A DNA stretch of 64,000 nt from Flavobacterium nitrogenifigens (lineage in GTDB: Bacteria; Bacteroidota; Bacteroidia; Flavobacteriales; Flavobacteriaceae), in assembly GCF_003254565.1 (NCBI RefSeq), contig NZ_QJRI01000175.1, positions 186,001 through 250,000 of the forward strand, read 5' to 3'. Shown in pieces: positions 1 through 8,556 of this stretch. Every line of letters starts with the position of its first letter. Position 1 is the stretch's first letter. The notes below the pieces were generated by a model. That model saw nothing but the letters and a program-made list of their open reading frames with translations. It had not been told where the DNA came from and made no database searches. The position numbers were made by a program, and so were the translations under genes.

Positions 1-477
1 TTCACTTCCAGTTCCAGCAATTGAATCCAATTTTAAATCTTTTCTGATTTTCATTAAATTTGGATTCTCCATTGACTGATAAGTAAATTCAGGAATAAAT
101 CTATTGTCTGAATAATTGTACTTAGCTGCTTTTTTTAGTATTTCTAAGCGAGATGTAGCCGCTTTATACTTAATTTGTGTATAGGCTTTTACAGAATCAT
201 TAAGTAAAATCACAAAATCAAATTGTGTATTTTTTTTAATTTTTACTGAGATAGAATCTTTATCAGTAATAAAAGTGACTTTTTTTCCTAATGATGATGT
301 TTCGTATACATCTGGATTTAGTTGAGGAGAAATATTCCAAGATTGTTTTTTGTATGTTTTACCATCTCTAATATCAAGTTTTTTTGATATTGCTTTTATG
401 GTTGGAATATTTTGCTGGCTTGTAGCTAATTGCGCAAAAAAGATAAAAAATAGGAGAAGAGTGATTTTTGATTTCAT
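1..477 (-). CDS. Secreted protein, N-terminal part only (runs off the left edge)
   Basis: The reverse strand reads open from an ATG at 477 to the window edge, 159 codons in frame. The first ~20 residues (MKSKITLLLFFIFFAQ, ending near ATSQQN) form a clear Sec signal peptide, so the protein is exported. The following stretch contains TFITDKDSISVKIKKN and DFVILLNDSVKAYTQI, a module I associate with the N-termini of various secreted Bacteroidota hydrolases and peptidases. No catalytic domain lies within the visible part, so no enzyme is assigned. It lies 64 bases downstream of the DUF58 gene on the same strand and could be the last gene of that operon. Confidence 0.75.
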   Translation of the reverse strand, partial: MKSKITLLLFFIFFAQLATSQQNIPTIKAISKKLDIRDGKTYKKQSWNISPQLNPDVYETSSLGKKVTFITDKDSISVKIKKNTQFDFVILLNDSVKAYTQIKYKAATSRLEILKKAAKYNYSDNRFIPEFTYQSMENPNLMKIRKDLKLDSIAGTGSE

Positions 478-541
478 TATTTTGATTTTTGATTGAGAAT
501 AGTATTTTGATCGAAATGCAACAAACTTGAAGATGAATAAG

Positions 542-1873
542 TTATAAAATCCCTCTCGACTTAATCTCCAAATATTTATTAATCGCGTCAAGCGTAAGAT
601 TTTCTGGCTGCGTTAAAACAGAATGAATTCCGTATTTCTTCAATTCATTTACAATTAAACGTTTTTCAAACATGAATTTTTCGGCAATTACTTTGTCATA
701 AACTTCCTGAATTGTAGTTGTTTTTTTATTGATAATACCGTTTAGTTCTGTATTGCTAAAGAAAACCACCACCAGCAAATGGCTTTTGGCAATTCCTTTT
801 AAATAAGGCAATTGACGATTTAAACCGTCCATAGTTTCAAAATTAGTGTACAGAATTATTAAGCTTCTCTGATTGATATTTTTTTTAATGTCAACATACA
901 ATCTGCTATAATCACTTTCGAAGAAATCGGTTTTTACATTGTATAAAGTTTCAAGAATTTTCTGCATCTGCGACCCTCTTCTTTCAGCAAAAACTCTGTT
1001 TTCTACTTTTTTAGAAAAAGAAAAAAGTCCTGCTTTATCTTGTTTTTTCAGAATTACATTGGATAAAACCAAAGCGGAATTAATTGCATAATCTAATAAA
1101 CTTAGTCCGTCAAAAGGCATTTGCATAACACGCCCTTTATCAATTGCCATGTAAACAGATTGCGATTTTTCGTCCTGAAACTGATTGACCATCAGCGAAT
1201 TTCTTTTGGCAGTTGCTTTCCAGTTTAAAGTTCGTAAATCGTCGCCCTGAACATATTCTTTAATCTGCTCAAATTCCATTGTATGGCCAATTCGGCGTAT
1301 TTTTTTAATTCCGTATTGAAATAAATTATTCGAAAAAGCAATCAAATCGTATTTTCTAAGCTGAATATAAGACGGATAGGTAGGAACCATTTGATCTTTG
1401 TCAAAAGTAAATCTTCTAGAAATCAATCTTAATGGCGAAGAAACATAGATGTTTAAAGAACCAAAATGATATTCTCCACGTTCTGTTGGACGAAGATCAT
1501 AGCCAATTTCTTTTTGTGTTGCCGCTTTTATTGTTTTTACGATTTTGAAATCGCGAACTTGAAATTGAAATGGAATCTCGTCAATAATTTTAACCGAAAC
1601 TGGAAAAGTATAATGGTTTTTTAAATTAATCTTTATCGGATTTAAATCTCCGTTTGATAATTTTTCGGGTGTAATTCTTTCAGCTTCAAGACCTGTTCTT
1701 GTTAAATACAAAAGCAGAATATCAAGGCCTAAAAAAGTAATTAAACCTAAAACCAGCAACCAAACTGCATGATACATATTCGGAAAAATAAAAGCGCAGA
1801 TAAACAATCCTATAATGCCAATGAGCACATAGAAAAAGAAATTGTTCAGATATAGACTTTTTATGAATTTCAA
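542..1873 (-). CDS. DUF58 domain protein of a MoxR operon
   Basis: 443 residues. Two transmembrane segments lie at about 12-56, followed by a soluble region. The DUF58 hallmark GDDLRTLNWKATAKR is at 210-224, and the following YMAIDKGRVM (241-250) is the first strand of a von Willebrand A-like fold, where a metal-binding DxSxS-type motif would sit. The family is found next to MoxR AAA+ ATPases and is thought to act with them as a membrane-anchored client or co-chaperone; the substrate is unknown. The frame opens with TTG just after an in-frame stop and offers no ATG near the N-terminus, so TTG is taken as the start. It is 22 bases downstream of the 221-residue secreted protein gene and ends the recognisable part of the operon. 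Confidence 0.9.
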   Translation of the reverse strand: MKFIKSLYLNNFFFYVLIGIIGLFICAFIFPNMYHAVWLLVLGLITFLGLDILLLYLTRTGLEAERITPEKLSNGDLNPIKINLKNHYTFPVSVKIIDEIPFQFQVRDFKIVKTIKAATQKEIGYDLRPTERGEYHFGSLNIYVSSPLRLISRRFTFDKDQMVPTYPSYIQLRKYDLIAFSNNLFQYGIKKIRRIGHTMEFEQIKEYVQGDDLRTLNWKATAKRNSLMVNQFQDEKSQSVYMAIDKGRVMQMPFDGLSLLDYAINSALVLSNVILKKQDKAGLFSFSKKVENRVFAERRGSQMQKILETLYNVKTDFFESDYSRLYVDIKKNINQRSLIILYTNFETMDGLNRQLPYLKGIAKSHLLVVVFFSNTELNGIINKKTTTIQEVYDKVIAEKFMFEKRLIVNELKKYGIHSVLTQPENLTLDAINKYLEIKSRGIL

Positions 1874-1895
1874 GTTTTCTCGGTTTTATGTTTTT

Positions 1896-2561
1896 CTAAT
1901 AAATTTTGGTGAACTCATTAAAATCAAAGCCTTCTAAAGAAGCTATTTTCCAAGTTCCGTTTTCTTTGATGGTTTTCACTTTGTATTTAAAATCGCCTTT
2001 CCACGACCAAGTCCAATCAAAAGAAGCTTTGTCGTTTTCAATCTTCAAGTGATTAATCGTCATTGTTTTCCAAAAATTTTCTGGATTGTCTTGGCAATTG
2101 CACCACGGATTAGAATCACTTCCAAAAGGAGGTAATTCTCCTTCAAACCATTCAATCTTTTTTGTTTTAAGATTAGAATCTATTCGTAAAGCAATTTTAT
2201 TGTAATTGTCTAAAAACTGCTGCGAAAAGAAATTGGTCTTCTTCAGTTCTTCCAGTCTTTTTTTATGTGAGTTTAAATCTAGGCCAATGTATTTGTCTCC
2301 TTTTTTGTTTGCGAGAGGATTGAAATCATTGTTGCTATTTTTAGTTTCTACCCATTCGTAAAGTTTCTTCACTAAAGTTTCAATTTCCTGTTTGTCATTT
2401 TTGAAATAAAAAGAATCTTTTTTGTCTTTTAAAAAAGCAGCATTTGATGACTGAAAAGCAATCAACAATAATAATGAGAATAATATAAGAAGTTTAGACG
2501 GTTTCAATTTTTTATAGTTTTTATTGTTTGCTTCGCCAATTCGGCTAAAGCCTTGTGTCAA
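1896..2561 (-). CDS. Secreted protein of unknown function within the MoxR operon, no ATG start
   Basis: I do not recognise the family. The open frame begins with TTG at 2561, two codons after a stop, and has no methionine until well into the mature part. An internal TTG at 2507 (residue 19) would place KPSKLLILFSLLLLIAFQ at the very N-terminus, making a good signal peptide, and is the more attractive start. The mature part is charged, carries a CxC pair (WCNCQDN, about residues 152-158) and ends in a strand-rich region typical of small NTF2-like or lipocalin-like folds, though that is only an impression. It sits between moxR and the DUF58 gene, an unusual position because those two are normally adjacent. 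A lost ATG or a frame disruption is possible. Confidence 0.65.
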   Translation of the reverse strand: MTQGFSRIGEANNKNYKKLKPSKLLILFSLLLLIAFQSSNAAFLKDKKDSFYFKNDKQEIETLVKKLYEWVETKNSNNDFNPLANKKGDKYIGLDLNSHKKRLEELKKTNFFSQQFLDNYNKIALRIDSNLKTKKIEWFEGELPPFGSDSNPWCNCQDNPENFWKTMTINHLKIENDKASFDWTWSWKGDFKYKVKTIKENGTWKIASLEGFDFNEFTKIY

Positions 2562-2672
2562 GTTTCAAGTTTCAGGTTTCAACTTTACTCTTCTTTGTTA
2601 GGTTGAGCGGATTTGAAGCCTTTTATGTTTTCCACCATTAACAATTTATCATTAACAATTCACAATTAATAG

Positions 2673-3686
2673 CTACCTCGGGATTTCGACTGTTTCGATA
2701 ATTTGTTTAATAATTTCCGAGCTTGTAAGACCTTCCATTTCGCGTTCTGGCGCTACAATAACTCGGTGCTGTAACACTGGAATCGCAGCTTCTTTAATAT
2801 CTTCTGGCGTTACGAAATCGCGTCCGCGGATTGCGGCAAAACCTTTCGAAGCATTCAAAATAGCGATTGAAGCACGAGGCGAAGCACCTAAATATAAAAA
2901 GGCATTTTCGCGTGTGTTTACCACAATTCTAGCAATGTATTCTAATAAGTTTTGTTCAACCCTAATTTGTTTTACCAAACCTTGATATTCTTTGATTTCT
3001 TCAGCAGAAAGAATAGTTTTAATAGCATCTAGTTTTCCATGATCCTGTAATGAATGTTCTCTCTGAATAATTAAAATCTCTTCATTCAATTTTGGATAAT
3101 CGATTGTGATTTTAAAAAGGAAACGGTCCAATTGCGCTTCTGGCAAGCGATAAGTTCCTTCTTGTTCAACAGGGTTTTGGGTAGCAATTACTAAAAATGG
3201 CGCTTCCAATTGATAAGCAGAACCGTCAATTGTAATTTGGCGTTCTTCCATTACTTCAAAAAGTGCAGCCTGTGTTTTTGCTGGAGCACGGTTAATCTCA
3301 TCGATTAAAATCAGGTTAGAAAAGATTGGCCCTTTTTTGAATTCGAATTCTGAGTTTTTTAGATTAAAAATAGAAGTTCCCAAAATATCAGAAGGCATTA
3401 AATCGGGCGTAAACTGAATTCTGCTGAAACCGATATTTAAAGTTTTAGCTAATAATTTTGCTGTAATTGTTTTGGCAACTCCAGGAACACCTTCTAAAAG
3501 TACGTGACCGTTTGACAAAATAGCAACCAAAAGCTGATCTACCATTTTGTGCTGTCCTACGATTACCGTTTCAATCTCTTTTTTGATCGTGTTTACGTGA
3601 TCTAAAAGAGGTCCTAAATTAATTCTCGTTTCAAAATTCACATTTTCATTTGTGATTTCGCTAGATGTTGTATTGATATCGTCCAT
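2673..3686 (-). CDS. MoxR-family AAA+ ATPase
   Basis: 337 residues, normal length for the family. Walker A GVPGVAKT is at 66-73, Walker B LILIDEINRAP at 125-135, sensor 1 ATQNP at 168-172, and the arginine-finger region EAQLDRF at 183-189. The C-terminal lid holds the characteristic ASPRASIAIL. MoxR ATPases act as chaperones that insert cofactors or remodel partner complexes, usually with DUF58 and von Willebrand A proteins coded nearby, as here. The start is the ATG at 3686. A 104-base gap with strong alternative hairpins separates it from the DUF4350 gene, so the downstream genes may have their own transcription unit or be attenuated there. Confidence 0.95.
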   Translation of the reverse strand: MDDINTTSSEITNENVNFETRINLGPLLDHVNTIKKEIETVIVGQHKMVDQLLVAILSNGHVLLEGVPGVAKTITAKLLAKTLNIGFSRIQFTPDLMPSDILGTSIFNLKNSEFEFKKGPIFSNLILIDEINRAPAKTQAALFEVMEERQITIDGSAYQLEAPFLVIATQNPVEQEGTYRLPEAQLDRFLFKITIDYPKLNEEILIIQREHSLQDHGKLDAIKTILSAEEIKEYQGLVKQIRVEQNLLEYIARIVVNTRENAFLYLGASPRASIAILNASKGFAAIRGRDFVTPEDIKEAAIPVLQHRVIVAPEREMEGLTSSEIIKQIIETVEIPR

Positions 3687-3714
3687 AAATTGGTATGTAT
3701 TTTTTATTTTTTTG

Positions 3715-3778
3715 CCACAGATTAAAGGATTAAAATGATTTTATTGAAAAAATAATCTGTGGTAATCCTTTAATCTGT
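3715..3778. repeat. Intergenic dyad with two mutually exclusive perfect stems
   Basis: CCACAGATTA at 3715-3724 pairs perfectly with TAATCTGTGG at 3753-3762. The overlapping ACAGATTAAAGGATTA at 3717-3732 pairs perfectly over 16 bp with 3763-3778. Only one stem can form at a time. It lies between the DUF4350 gene and moxR. The wording resembles repeats I recall scattered between Flavobacterium genes, so an interspersed repeat is likelier than a riboswitch. Confidence 0.7.
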
Positions 3779-3789
3779 TGTTAAATAAA

Positions 3790-4992
3790 TTAATGTAAAA
3801 TCTTTTCTATTGCTGTGTTTATTTTAATCAAATCTTCTTCAAGACTTCCGTGATAACTGTTTCGGTGGTCATTAATTAACTGAACTACATCGCGAATATC
3901 TTTTTCATCTTTTCCTGTTTTATAATGTAATTTGGTTATAAAATCGTCATCGAGTTTGCTGGTGTCAAGCAAATAATCGGTTCTAATTTTTTCTAAAAAG
4001 TAAATAATCTTTTTATCAATTATATTGGTATGATCACCTTCCTGATAATATAAATTTCCAATCGTTTTGGTAAAATCAACAGTTAGATTCTGCAATGGTT
4101 TTATGATTGGCACGACTCGCTGTTTGCGTTTTGCATTAAAAATCATAAAAATAAGAATTCCAAGTAAGCCTAAATACCAAGCCGATTTTAAAGCGGGCTG
4201 ACTCCAAATATAACGCATCGGAGAGCTTGAAATTCGTTTATCGTTAAAAGTTTTGTTGTACCAGAAAATATTTCCTTTCGGGATATAAGAAAGAACGTTT
4301 TCAGCATACTGATAATAATCTTTTTTGAGCAGATTGTAATTGGTAAAAGCCACTGGCTGCGTGTGCAGATAGAGATGGCCATTTTTGTATGGAACTTCAA
4401 TAAAATTGACTTGTTTTTCGTTCTTACGGTTCATTTGATATCCCAGAACTTTTGTGTTTAAAGTATCTATTTTAGAAAAATAATCGCTTAATCCGGTATT
4501 AAAAGTATATTTTTTTGCGCTTACTTTTTTGTTTGCCATCCAAACCGAAATGCTGTCGTTGGGCATAAAATCGGTTTTCAGTTCGATTTTTAAAGAATCT
4601 AACAGCGCTTTTGGAAATACTTTCATACTTAAAAAAGCATTGTTTCCATGAGAAACAAAGTATAGAATTTCTCTCATTGATCCTTCGTCAATATTATCGA
4701 CTTCAGAAATGTTCATGAAAGAGCCTTTAATTTTATATTTTTCTACATTTTCTCTAGAGTCATATTGAGAGTCCAGATATTCATAAGGAGTCTGCGTAGA
4801 AATTCTTTCTATTTTCTGCTTAAAAATGCCATCAGCTTCTTGGTCAAAAACGTATAATCCGAAAGGGATTTTATCTTCAACAGAATACGTTGGAGTCCAA
4901 TCAATAGGTTTTGGTTGTCCTTTGTCTACTAGTAATGTTATTCCGAAAATTAAAACCAGAATAGCAATGTATATTTTAACTTTATTATCCAT
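3790..4992 (-). CDS. DUF4350 domain membrane protein
   Basis: 400 residues from the ATG at 4992; a TTG two codons earlier is also possible. An N-terminal transmembrane helix (VKIYIAILVLIFGITLLV) leads into a periplasmic domain of about 240 residues, then a second helix near 272-290 (SAWYLGLLGILIFMIFNA) and a C-terminal cytoplasmic helical domain. This layout and the placement after a DUF4129 gene fit the DUF4350 family, which is tied by gene neighbourhood to MoxR and DUF58 but has no established biochemical role. The start overlaps the end of the upstream DUF4129 gene by 8 bases, indicating translational coupling. Confidence 0.85.
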   Translation of the reverse strand: MDNKVKIYIAILVLIFGITLLVDKGQPKPIDWTPTYSVEDKIPFGLYVFDQEADGIFKQKIERISTQTPYEYLDSQYDSRENVEKYKIKGSFMNISEVDNIDEGSMREILYFVSHGNNAFLSMKVFPKALLDSLKIELKTDFMPNDSISVWMANKKVSAKKYTFNTGLSDYFSKIDTLNTKVLGYQMNRKNEKQVNFIEVPYKNGHLYLHTQPVAFTNYNLLKKDYYQYAENVLSYIPKGNIFWYNKTFNDKRISSSPMRYIWSQPALKSAWYLGLLGILIFMIFNAKRKQRVVPIIKPLQNLTVDFTKTIGNLYYQEGDHTNIIDKKIIYFLEKIRTDYLLDTSKLDDDFITKLHYKTGKDEKDIRDVVQLINDHRNSYHGSLEEDLIKINTAIEKILH

Positions 4993-5758
4993 TACCAAAG
5001 GTTTTTAATGCTTTTTTAAATCTATTTTCAGTCTTTCTGAATGTTGAATCGTCAATTTCAAATTCACCATACCAAATATAATTGTATAGATAAGAAAGAT
5101 AAGTAAACTCTTCTTTGTGAGCAGGATTATGCAATTCATACAAATAATCGGAATTGGTTTTTTCGATATCCCATTCAATATAATGATGCTGTGCCATTAC
5201 TTTCAAGAGCCATAAATAATAATATCGCACGGCAATTCTTTTTTCGCCAGCTTCTACACTTTCTTTAATAAGTTTTTCAAAATCTAAAAGGTGGATATTT
5301 TTCTCGGCATCGGAATAAAACAAAGCTCTTTTGTCGGCATTCTTTCCAAAAATCCATCTTCCTTCTCGTTTGATTAACGCCTTGACGATAAAATAAATCA
5401 AGGTAATAACCACTAGAATAGCTATTATTCTAAATAAAAAAGAAACAAAATCAAGAGACGTTTTTACGCTGCTAAAATTAAATAAGTTGGCAATTTGTCT
5501 AGCGAGCCAATGCTTAAAATGATCCCACCAGTTTTTTTCGGGTTCTTTGTATTCGTAAACAAAGTCCTTATCGGTATATTTTTTCTTGAAATCTTTTTCA
5601 AAATGTCTGGCTTCTACAGCTCCAGAATCTACCTTGATATCTTTTTCCGTGTACTTAATACTAGCAATTTTTGGAGGATCTTCTTCAACAAGAGTATCTT
5701 GGGCGCATAATGGGCTCAGACAGAAAAGAAAATATAAAATAATAACAAACTTATTCAT
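4985..5758 (-). CDS. DUF4129 domain membrane protein
   Basis: 257 residues. A signal peptide (MNKFVIILYFLFCLSPLCAQ) is followed by a charged periplasmic stretch, one transmembrane helix at about 105-131 (FLFRIIAILVVITLIYFIV) and a cytoplasmic DUF4129 region whose recognisable core is YYYLWLLKVMAQHHYIEW and the terminal YNYIWYGEFEID. The domain occurs with MoxR operons and, in other bacteria, with transglutaminase-like proteins; its function is not known. The start overlaps the preceding membrane gene by 8 bases and the end overlaps the DUF4350 gene, so the three are probably translated together. Confidence 0.85.
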   Translation of the reverse strand: MNKFVIILYFLFCLSPLCAQDTLVEEDPPKIASIKYTEKDIKVDSGAVEARHFEKDFKKKYTDKDFVYEYKEPEKNWWDHFKHWLARQIANLFNFSSVKTSLDFVSFLFRIIAILVVITLIYFIVKALIKREGRWIFGKNADKRALFYSDAEKNIHLLDFEKLIKESVEAGEKRIAVRYYYLWLLKVMAQHHYIEWDIEKTNSDYLYELHNPAHKEEFTYLSYLYNYIWYGEFEIDDSTFRKTENRFKKALKTFGNG

Positions 5759-6707
5759 TTGTAGTATCTCCGATTAAATCAATTGATTTAGATTCTTGTT
5801 TGTCTCCTGACTCTAAACTATAATAAATCATTCCCTGGTTCACTATAATGATGTTGTTGAAAATGTTGCCAAGAATAATTAGCACAATTACGACAATCGT
5901 TATAAAACCGATCAACAAAGGTGAGGGTTCTATAGAGTTTGTGTGGTCTGAAGCAGAATTTCCAATTAAATAGGCCAAAGCGATAAACATACCCACAAAG
6001 TATAAACACATTGTTATGGCAAACTGAACAAACTGCATTATCATCATAATAATAAAGGTTGTTCCAATTGTATTCCAAAAATCTACTTTTAATAAATAGT
6101 AGGCATGTCTTAGAGATTCAAAAAAACGTTTTTCTTCCGTCAGATAACTGTAAAAATGAAGGTTTAAAAAGGTAAACAATGCCGGCAGTGCAATCATAAG
6201 CAACGGAATCCCGATAATAATGAAGCACAGAAAAAACAAGATGATCAGTGCAATTAATAAAATCGGAAAAACTAAAAATAAATATCCTATGCTAAACTTT
6301 ATTAATTTAAAAAGAACTTTAAAAAAGCTTGCCGAGACATCATTCACTTCAAAATCTTCTTTGCCAGCGCCGATCATTTTTAAATATAAAACTGGATAGG
6401 CATAATTAAACAATGAAATAATAAAGAATAAAAGAATGCAGATAAACATAAGTGCCACTACTAATCCTTCATTATGATTGAAATATTCAAGGAGATCATT
6501 TTTTAATTGATTGTTTTCAAGACCAGAATTTTGAATATGTTCAAAATTAACTTTAAGGAGTGTATAAATTACTATTGCAAAAAGAAGTAAAAATGCTCCA
6601 TTTGTAATAAAAAAAATCTTGAAAAAGTTTTTTCCGTAATTTTTGAAAAAAGTAAAAGTATCGCCTAGATTATCACCTAATTGTCTTTTTCTGTAAAGCT
6701 CGAACAT
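5751..6707 (-). CDS. Multi-pass membrane protein of the MoxR operon
   Basis: 318 residues with about six hydrophobic segments (roughly 31-51, 82-105, 138-165, 166-185, 212-250, 264-285). The alternation of long hydrophobic hairpins with short charged loops resembles the glycerophosphodiesterase membrane-domain or DUF4013-type proteins often found with SpoIIM-like and RDD genes, but I cannot assign a precise family. No catalytic motif is visible. The start codon overlaps the stop of the SpoIIM-like gene by one base (TAATG arrangement) and the end overlaps the DUF4129 start by 8 bases, which places it firmly in the operon. Confidence 0.75.
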   Translation of the reverse strand: MFELYRKRQLGDNLGDTFTFFKNYGKNFFKIFFITNGAFLLLFAIVIYTLLKVNFEHIQNSGLENNQLKNDLLEYFNHNEGLVVALMFICILLFFIISLFNYAYPVLYLKMIGAGKEDFEVNDVSASFFKVLFKLIKFSIGYLFLVFPILLIALIILFFLCFIIIGIPLLMIALPALFTFLNLHFYSYLTEEKRFFESLRHAYYLLKVDFWNTIGTTFIIMMIMQFVQFAITMCLYFVGMFIALAYLIGNSASDHTNSIEPSPLLIGFITIVVIVLIILGNIFNNIIIVNQGMIYYSLESGDKQESKSIDLIGDTTNE

Positions 6708-7684
6708 TATAAATGAGTTGGTTTTGAAGTTATTTTTTTGTGTACAATAAAAGGGTAAATCAAGTAGTAAAACGAAATTATTGCAAGCGTAAATAAGATA
6801 ATGAAACTACTTAGCCAATTGGGCATATCGATAGAATATCGTGTGATAAAACCTTCTAAAAATCCTGCGCTTATGGTAAACGGAAAAGTGCTTAAGAATA
6901 TTTTAAAACTGTTTTTGAAACCAATTTTAAAAGAATTTAATCTTGAAAAAGTTTTAGGAAATAGGATAGAAGCTCCTAAAATAAAACCCGCTGTAGTTTC
7001 AATAACAATGGCAAAAATCTCCATAGAACCGTGAATCCAGATGCCTCGCACGCTTTTCCAGAAAACGCCTTGCTCATAGAAAAAATATTGAAAAGAACCC
7101 AGCATAATACAGTTTTGAAGAAAAACATTAAAAGTTCCGATTCCTGCAAAGATTCCGTAGAAATAACATCTGGCGCCTACAAAAAGATTATTGACCGTGA
7201 TGCCTATAAAACTTCCCCAATTGCTGCCCGAACCATACACGGCCATCGGATTGCCTTTTTTGATGTTTTCTAAAGTCATATTTACATAATCATCTCCTAA
7301 AATGAGGCGTACAAAATCACGGTCATAACGAGCAGAAAGAACTCCGATAGAAACGGTAACAAAAAATAAGGCAAATGCATAAACCAAATACCTTCTGTAT
7401 TCGTAAACCAACAAAGGAACTTCGATCTTAAAGAAATCTACAAGTCGATTCTGATCGGTACGTTTGGTTTTGTAAATTTTTTGATAAATCTGAGAGGCAA
7501 GATGATTGAGATACACAACCGTTTTACTTTTAGGGTAATACGTTTGAGCATACGACAAATCATTCATCATTTGAATGTACAAATTAGCTAATTCATCAGG
7601 ATTTTTTTTAGCTTTACCAAAAATTGCCAGCTCAAACTCGAGCCATTTTTCTCTGTTTTGTTTTATAAAGGCGATTTCTCTCAT
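6707..7684 (-). CDS. SpoIIM-family (stage II sporulation protein M-like) membrane protein
   Basis: 325 residues. A soluble helical N-terminus of about 95 residues precedes several transmembrane segments. The segment WIHGSMEIFAIVI at 216-228 carries the HGxxE signature of the SpoIIM superfamily. In Firmicutes SpoIIM belongs to the peptidoglycan-remodelling complex of engulfment; non-sporulating Bacteroidota have this homologue beside RDD, MoxR and DUF58 genes, and its role there is unknown, so the sporulation name should not be taken literally. It is the first gene of the minus-strand operon and starts only 20 bases from the divergent RDD gene, so the two promoters must overlap or lie inside the opposite coding region. 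Confidence 0.88.
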   Translation of the reverse strand: MREIAFIKQNREKWLEFELAIFGKAKKNPDELANLYIQMMNDLSYAQTYYPKSKTVVYLNHLASQIYQKIYKTKRTDQNRLVDFFKIEVPLLVYEYRRYLVYAFALFFVTVSIGVLSARYDRDFVRLILGDDYVNMTLENIKKGNPMAVYGSGSNWGSFIGITVNNLFVGARCYFYGIFAGIGTFNVFLQNCIMLGSFQYFFYEQGVFWKSVRGIWIHGSMEIFAIVIETTAGFILGASILFPKTFSRLNSFKIGFKNSFKIFLSTFPFTISAGFLEGFITRYSIDMPNWLSSFIILFTLAIISFYYLIYPFIVHKKITSKPTHL

Positions 7685-7704
7685 TGTAGGCTAAAATATG
7701 AAAT

Positions 7705-8448
7705 ATGTCAGAATTATCTATTAATACGACACAAAATGTCAAAATAAATTTTATCGCTGCTTCTGTAGGCGAAAGGCTAGGTGCTTTTTTTATAGATCTG
7801 TTTATTATAATCTGCTATATAACAGCGCTTTCGATAATACTTTTTGACTGGCTGCAGCTCGATAGATTGATGGTCAATTTGGATGGCTGGTCACGCGGTG
7901 CGATTTTTTTATTATTGTATTCGCCAGTTATAGTGTATTCGCTGGTTTTAGAAAGTGTCTTTGAAGGGCAGTCACTTGGCAAAAAATTACTGAAAATTAA
8001 AGTGGTAAAAATTGACGGCTATCAAGCGGGTTTTGGAGACTATTTAATTCGCTGGTTTTTTAGAGTAATTGATTTTTTTAGTTTTGTCGGACTTCCGGGA
8101 CTTATTGCTGTTATTACAAGCCAGAAATCGCAGCGATTAGGCGACATGGCAGCAGGCACTGCAGTGATTACTTTAAAGAATAAAATCAACATTAGCCATA
8201 CTATTTTGGAAGACATTGGTGAAGCTTATGTGCCTACATATCCTCTGGTGATTAAGCTTTCAGACAATGATATGCGTATTATTAAAGAAACCTATCAAAA
8301 AGCAGCCGCTAAAAACGACCATGAGGTTATTTACAAACTGGTTGCAAAAATTGAAAGCGTAACAGGAATTAAAAATCAATCTGGAAACAATGGCGATTTT
8401 ATCCGCGTAATTTTAAAAGATTATAATTTCTATACGCAAAATATGTAA
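7705..8448 (+). CDS. RDD-family membrane protein
   Basis: 247 residues. The RDD domain occupies about 18-160: RLGAFFID (24-31) gives the conserved Arg and first Asp, GQSLGKKLLKIKVV (88-101) is the typical mid-domain motif, and RLGDMAAGT (144-152) closes it, with hydrophobic helices between. The last 85 residues are a soluble charged tail. Some RDD proteins have been linked to ion transport, but here the neighbourhood (SpoIIM, MoxR, DUF58) is the better clue and implies a role in the same membrane system. The ATG at 7705 was chosen; an ATG at 7698 is in another frame. Confidence 0.9.
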   Translation: MSELSINTTQNVKINFIAASVGERLGAFFIDLFIIICYITALSIILFDWLQLDRLMVNLDGWSRGAIFLLLYSPVIVYSLVLESVFEGQSLGKKLLKIKVVKIDGYQAGFGDYLIRWFFRVIDFFSFVGLPGLIAVITSQKSQRLGDMAAGTAVITLKNKINISHTILEDIGEAYVPTYPLVIKLSDNDMRIIKETYQKAAAKNDHEVIYKLVAKIESVTGIKNQSGNNGDFIRVILKDYNFYTQNM

Positions 8449-8556
8449 TTTTTTTCTTTGAAGAATTGTTTGATTTTTCTAATTTTTGCTGATTATTTTT
8501 TTAAATTTCTTTGTAAATTTATATATACATAATTAATTCATAAAATTTCCAATCCA

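Noticed and set aside
6801..7273. Open frames on the plus strand opposite the SpoIIM-like gene
   Set aside because: No recognisable domain, and the minus-strand frame has a clear family motif and overlaps its neighbours as an operon.
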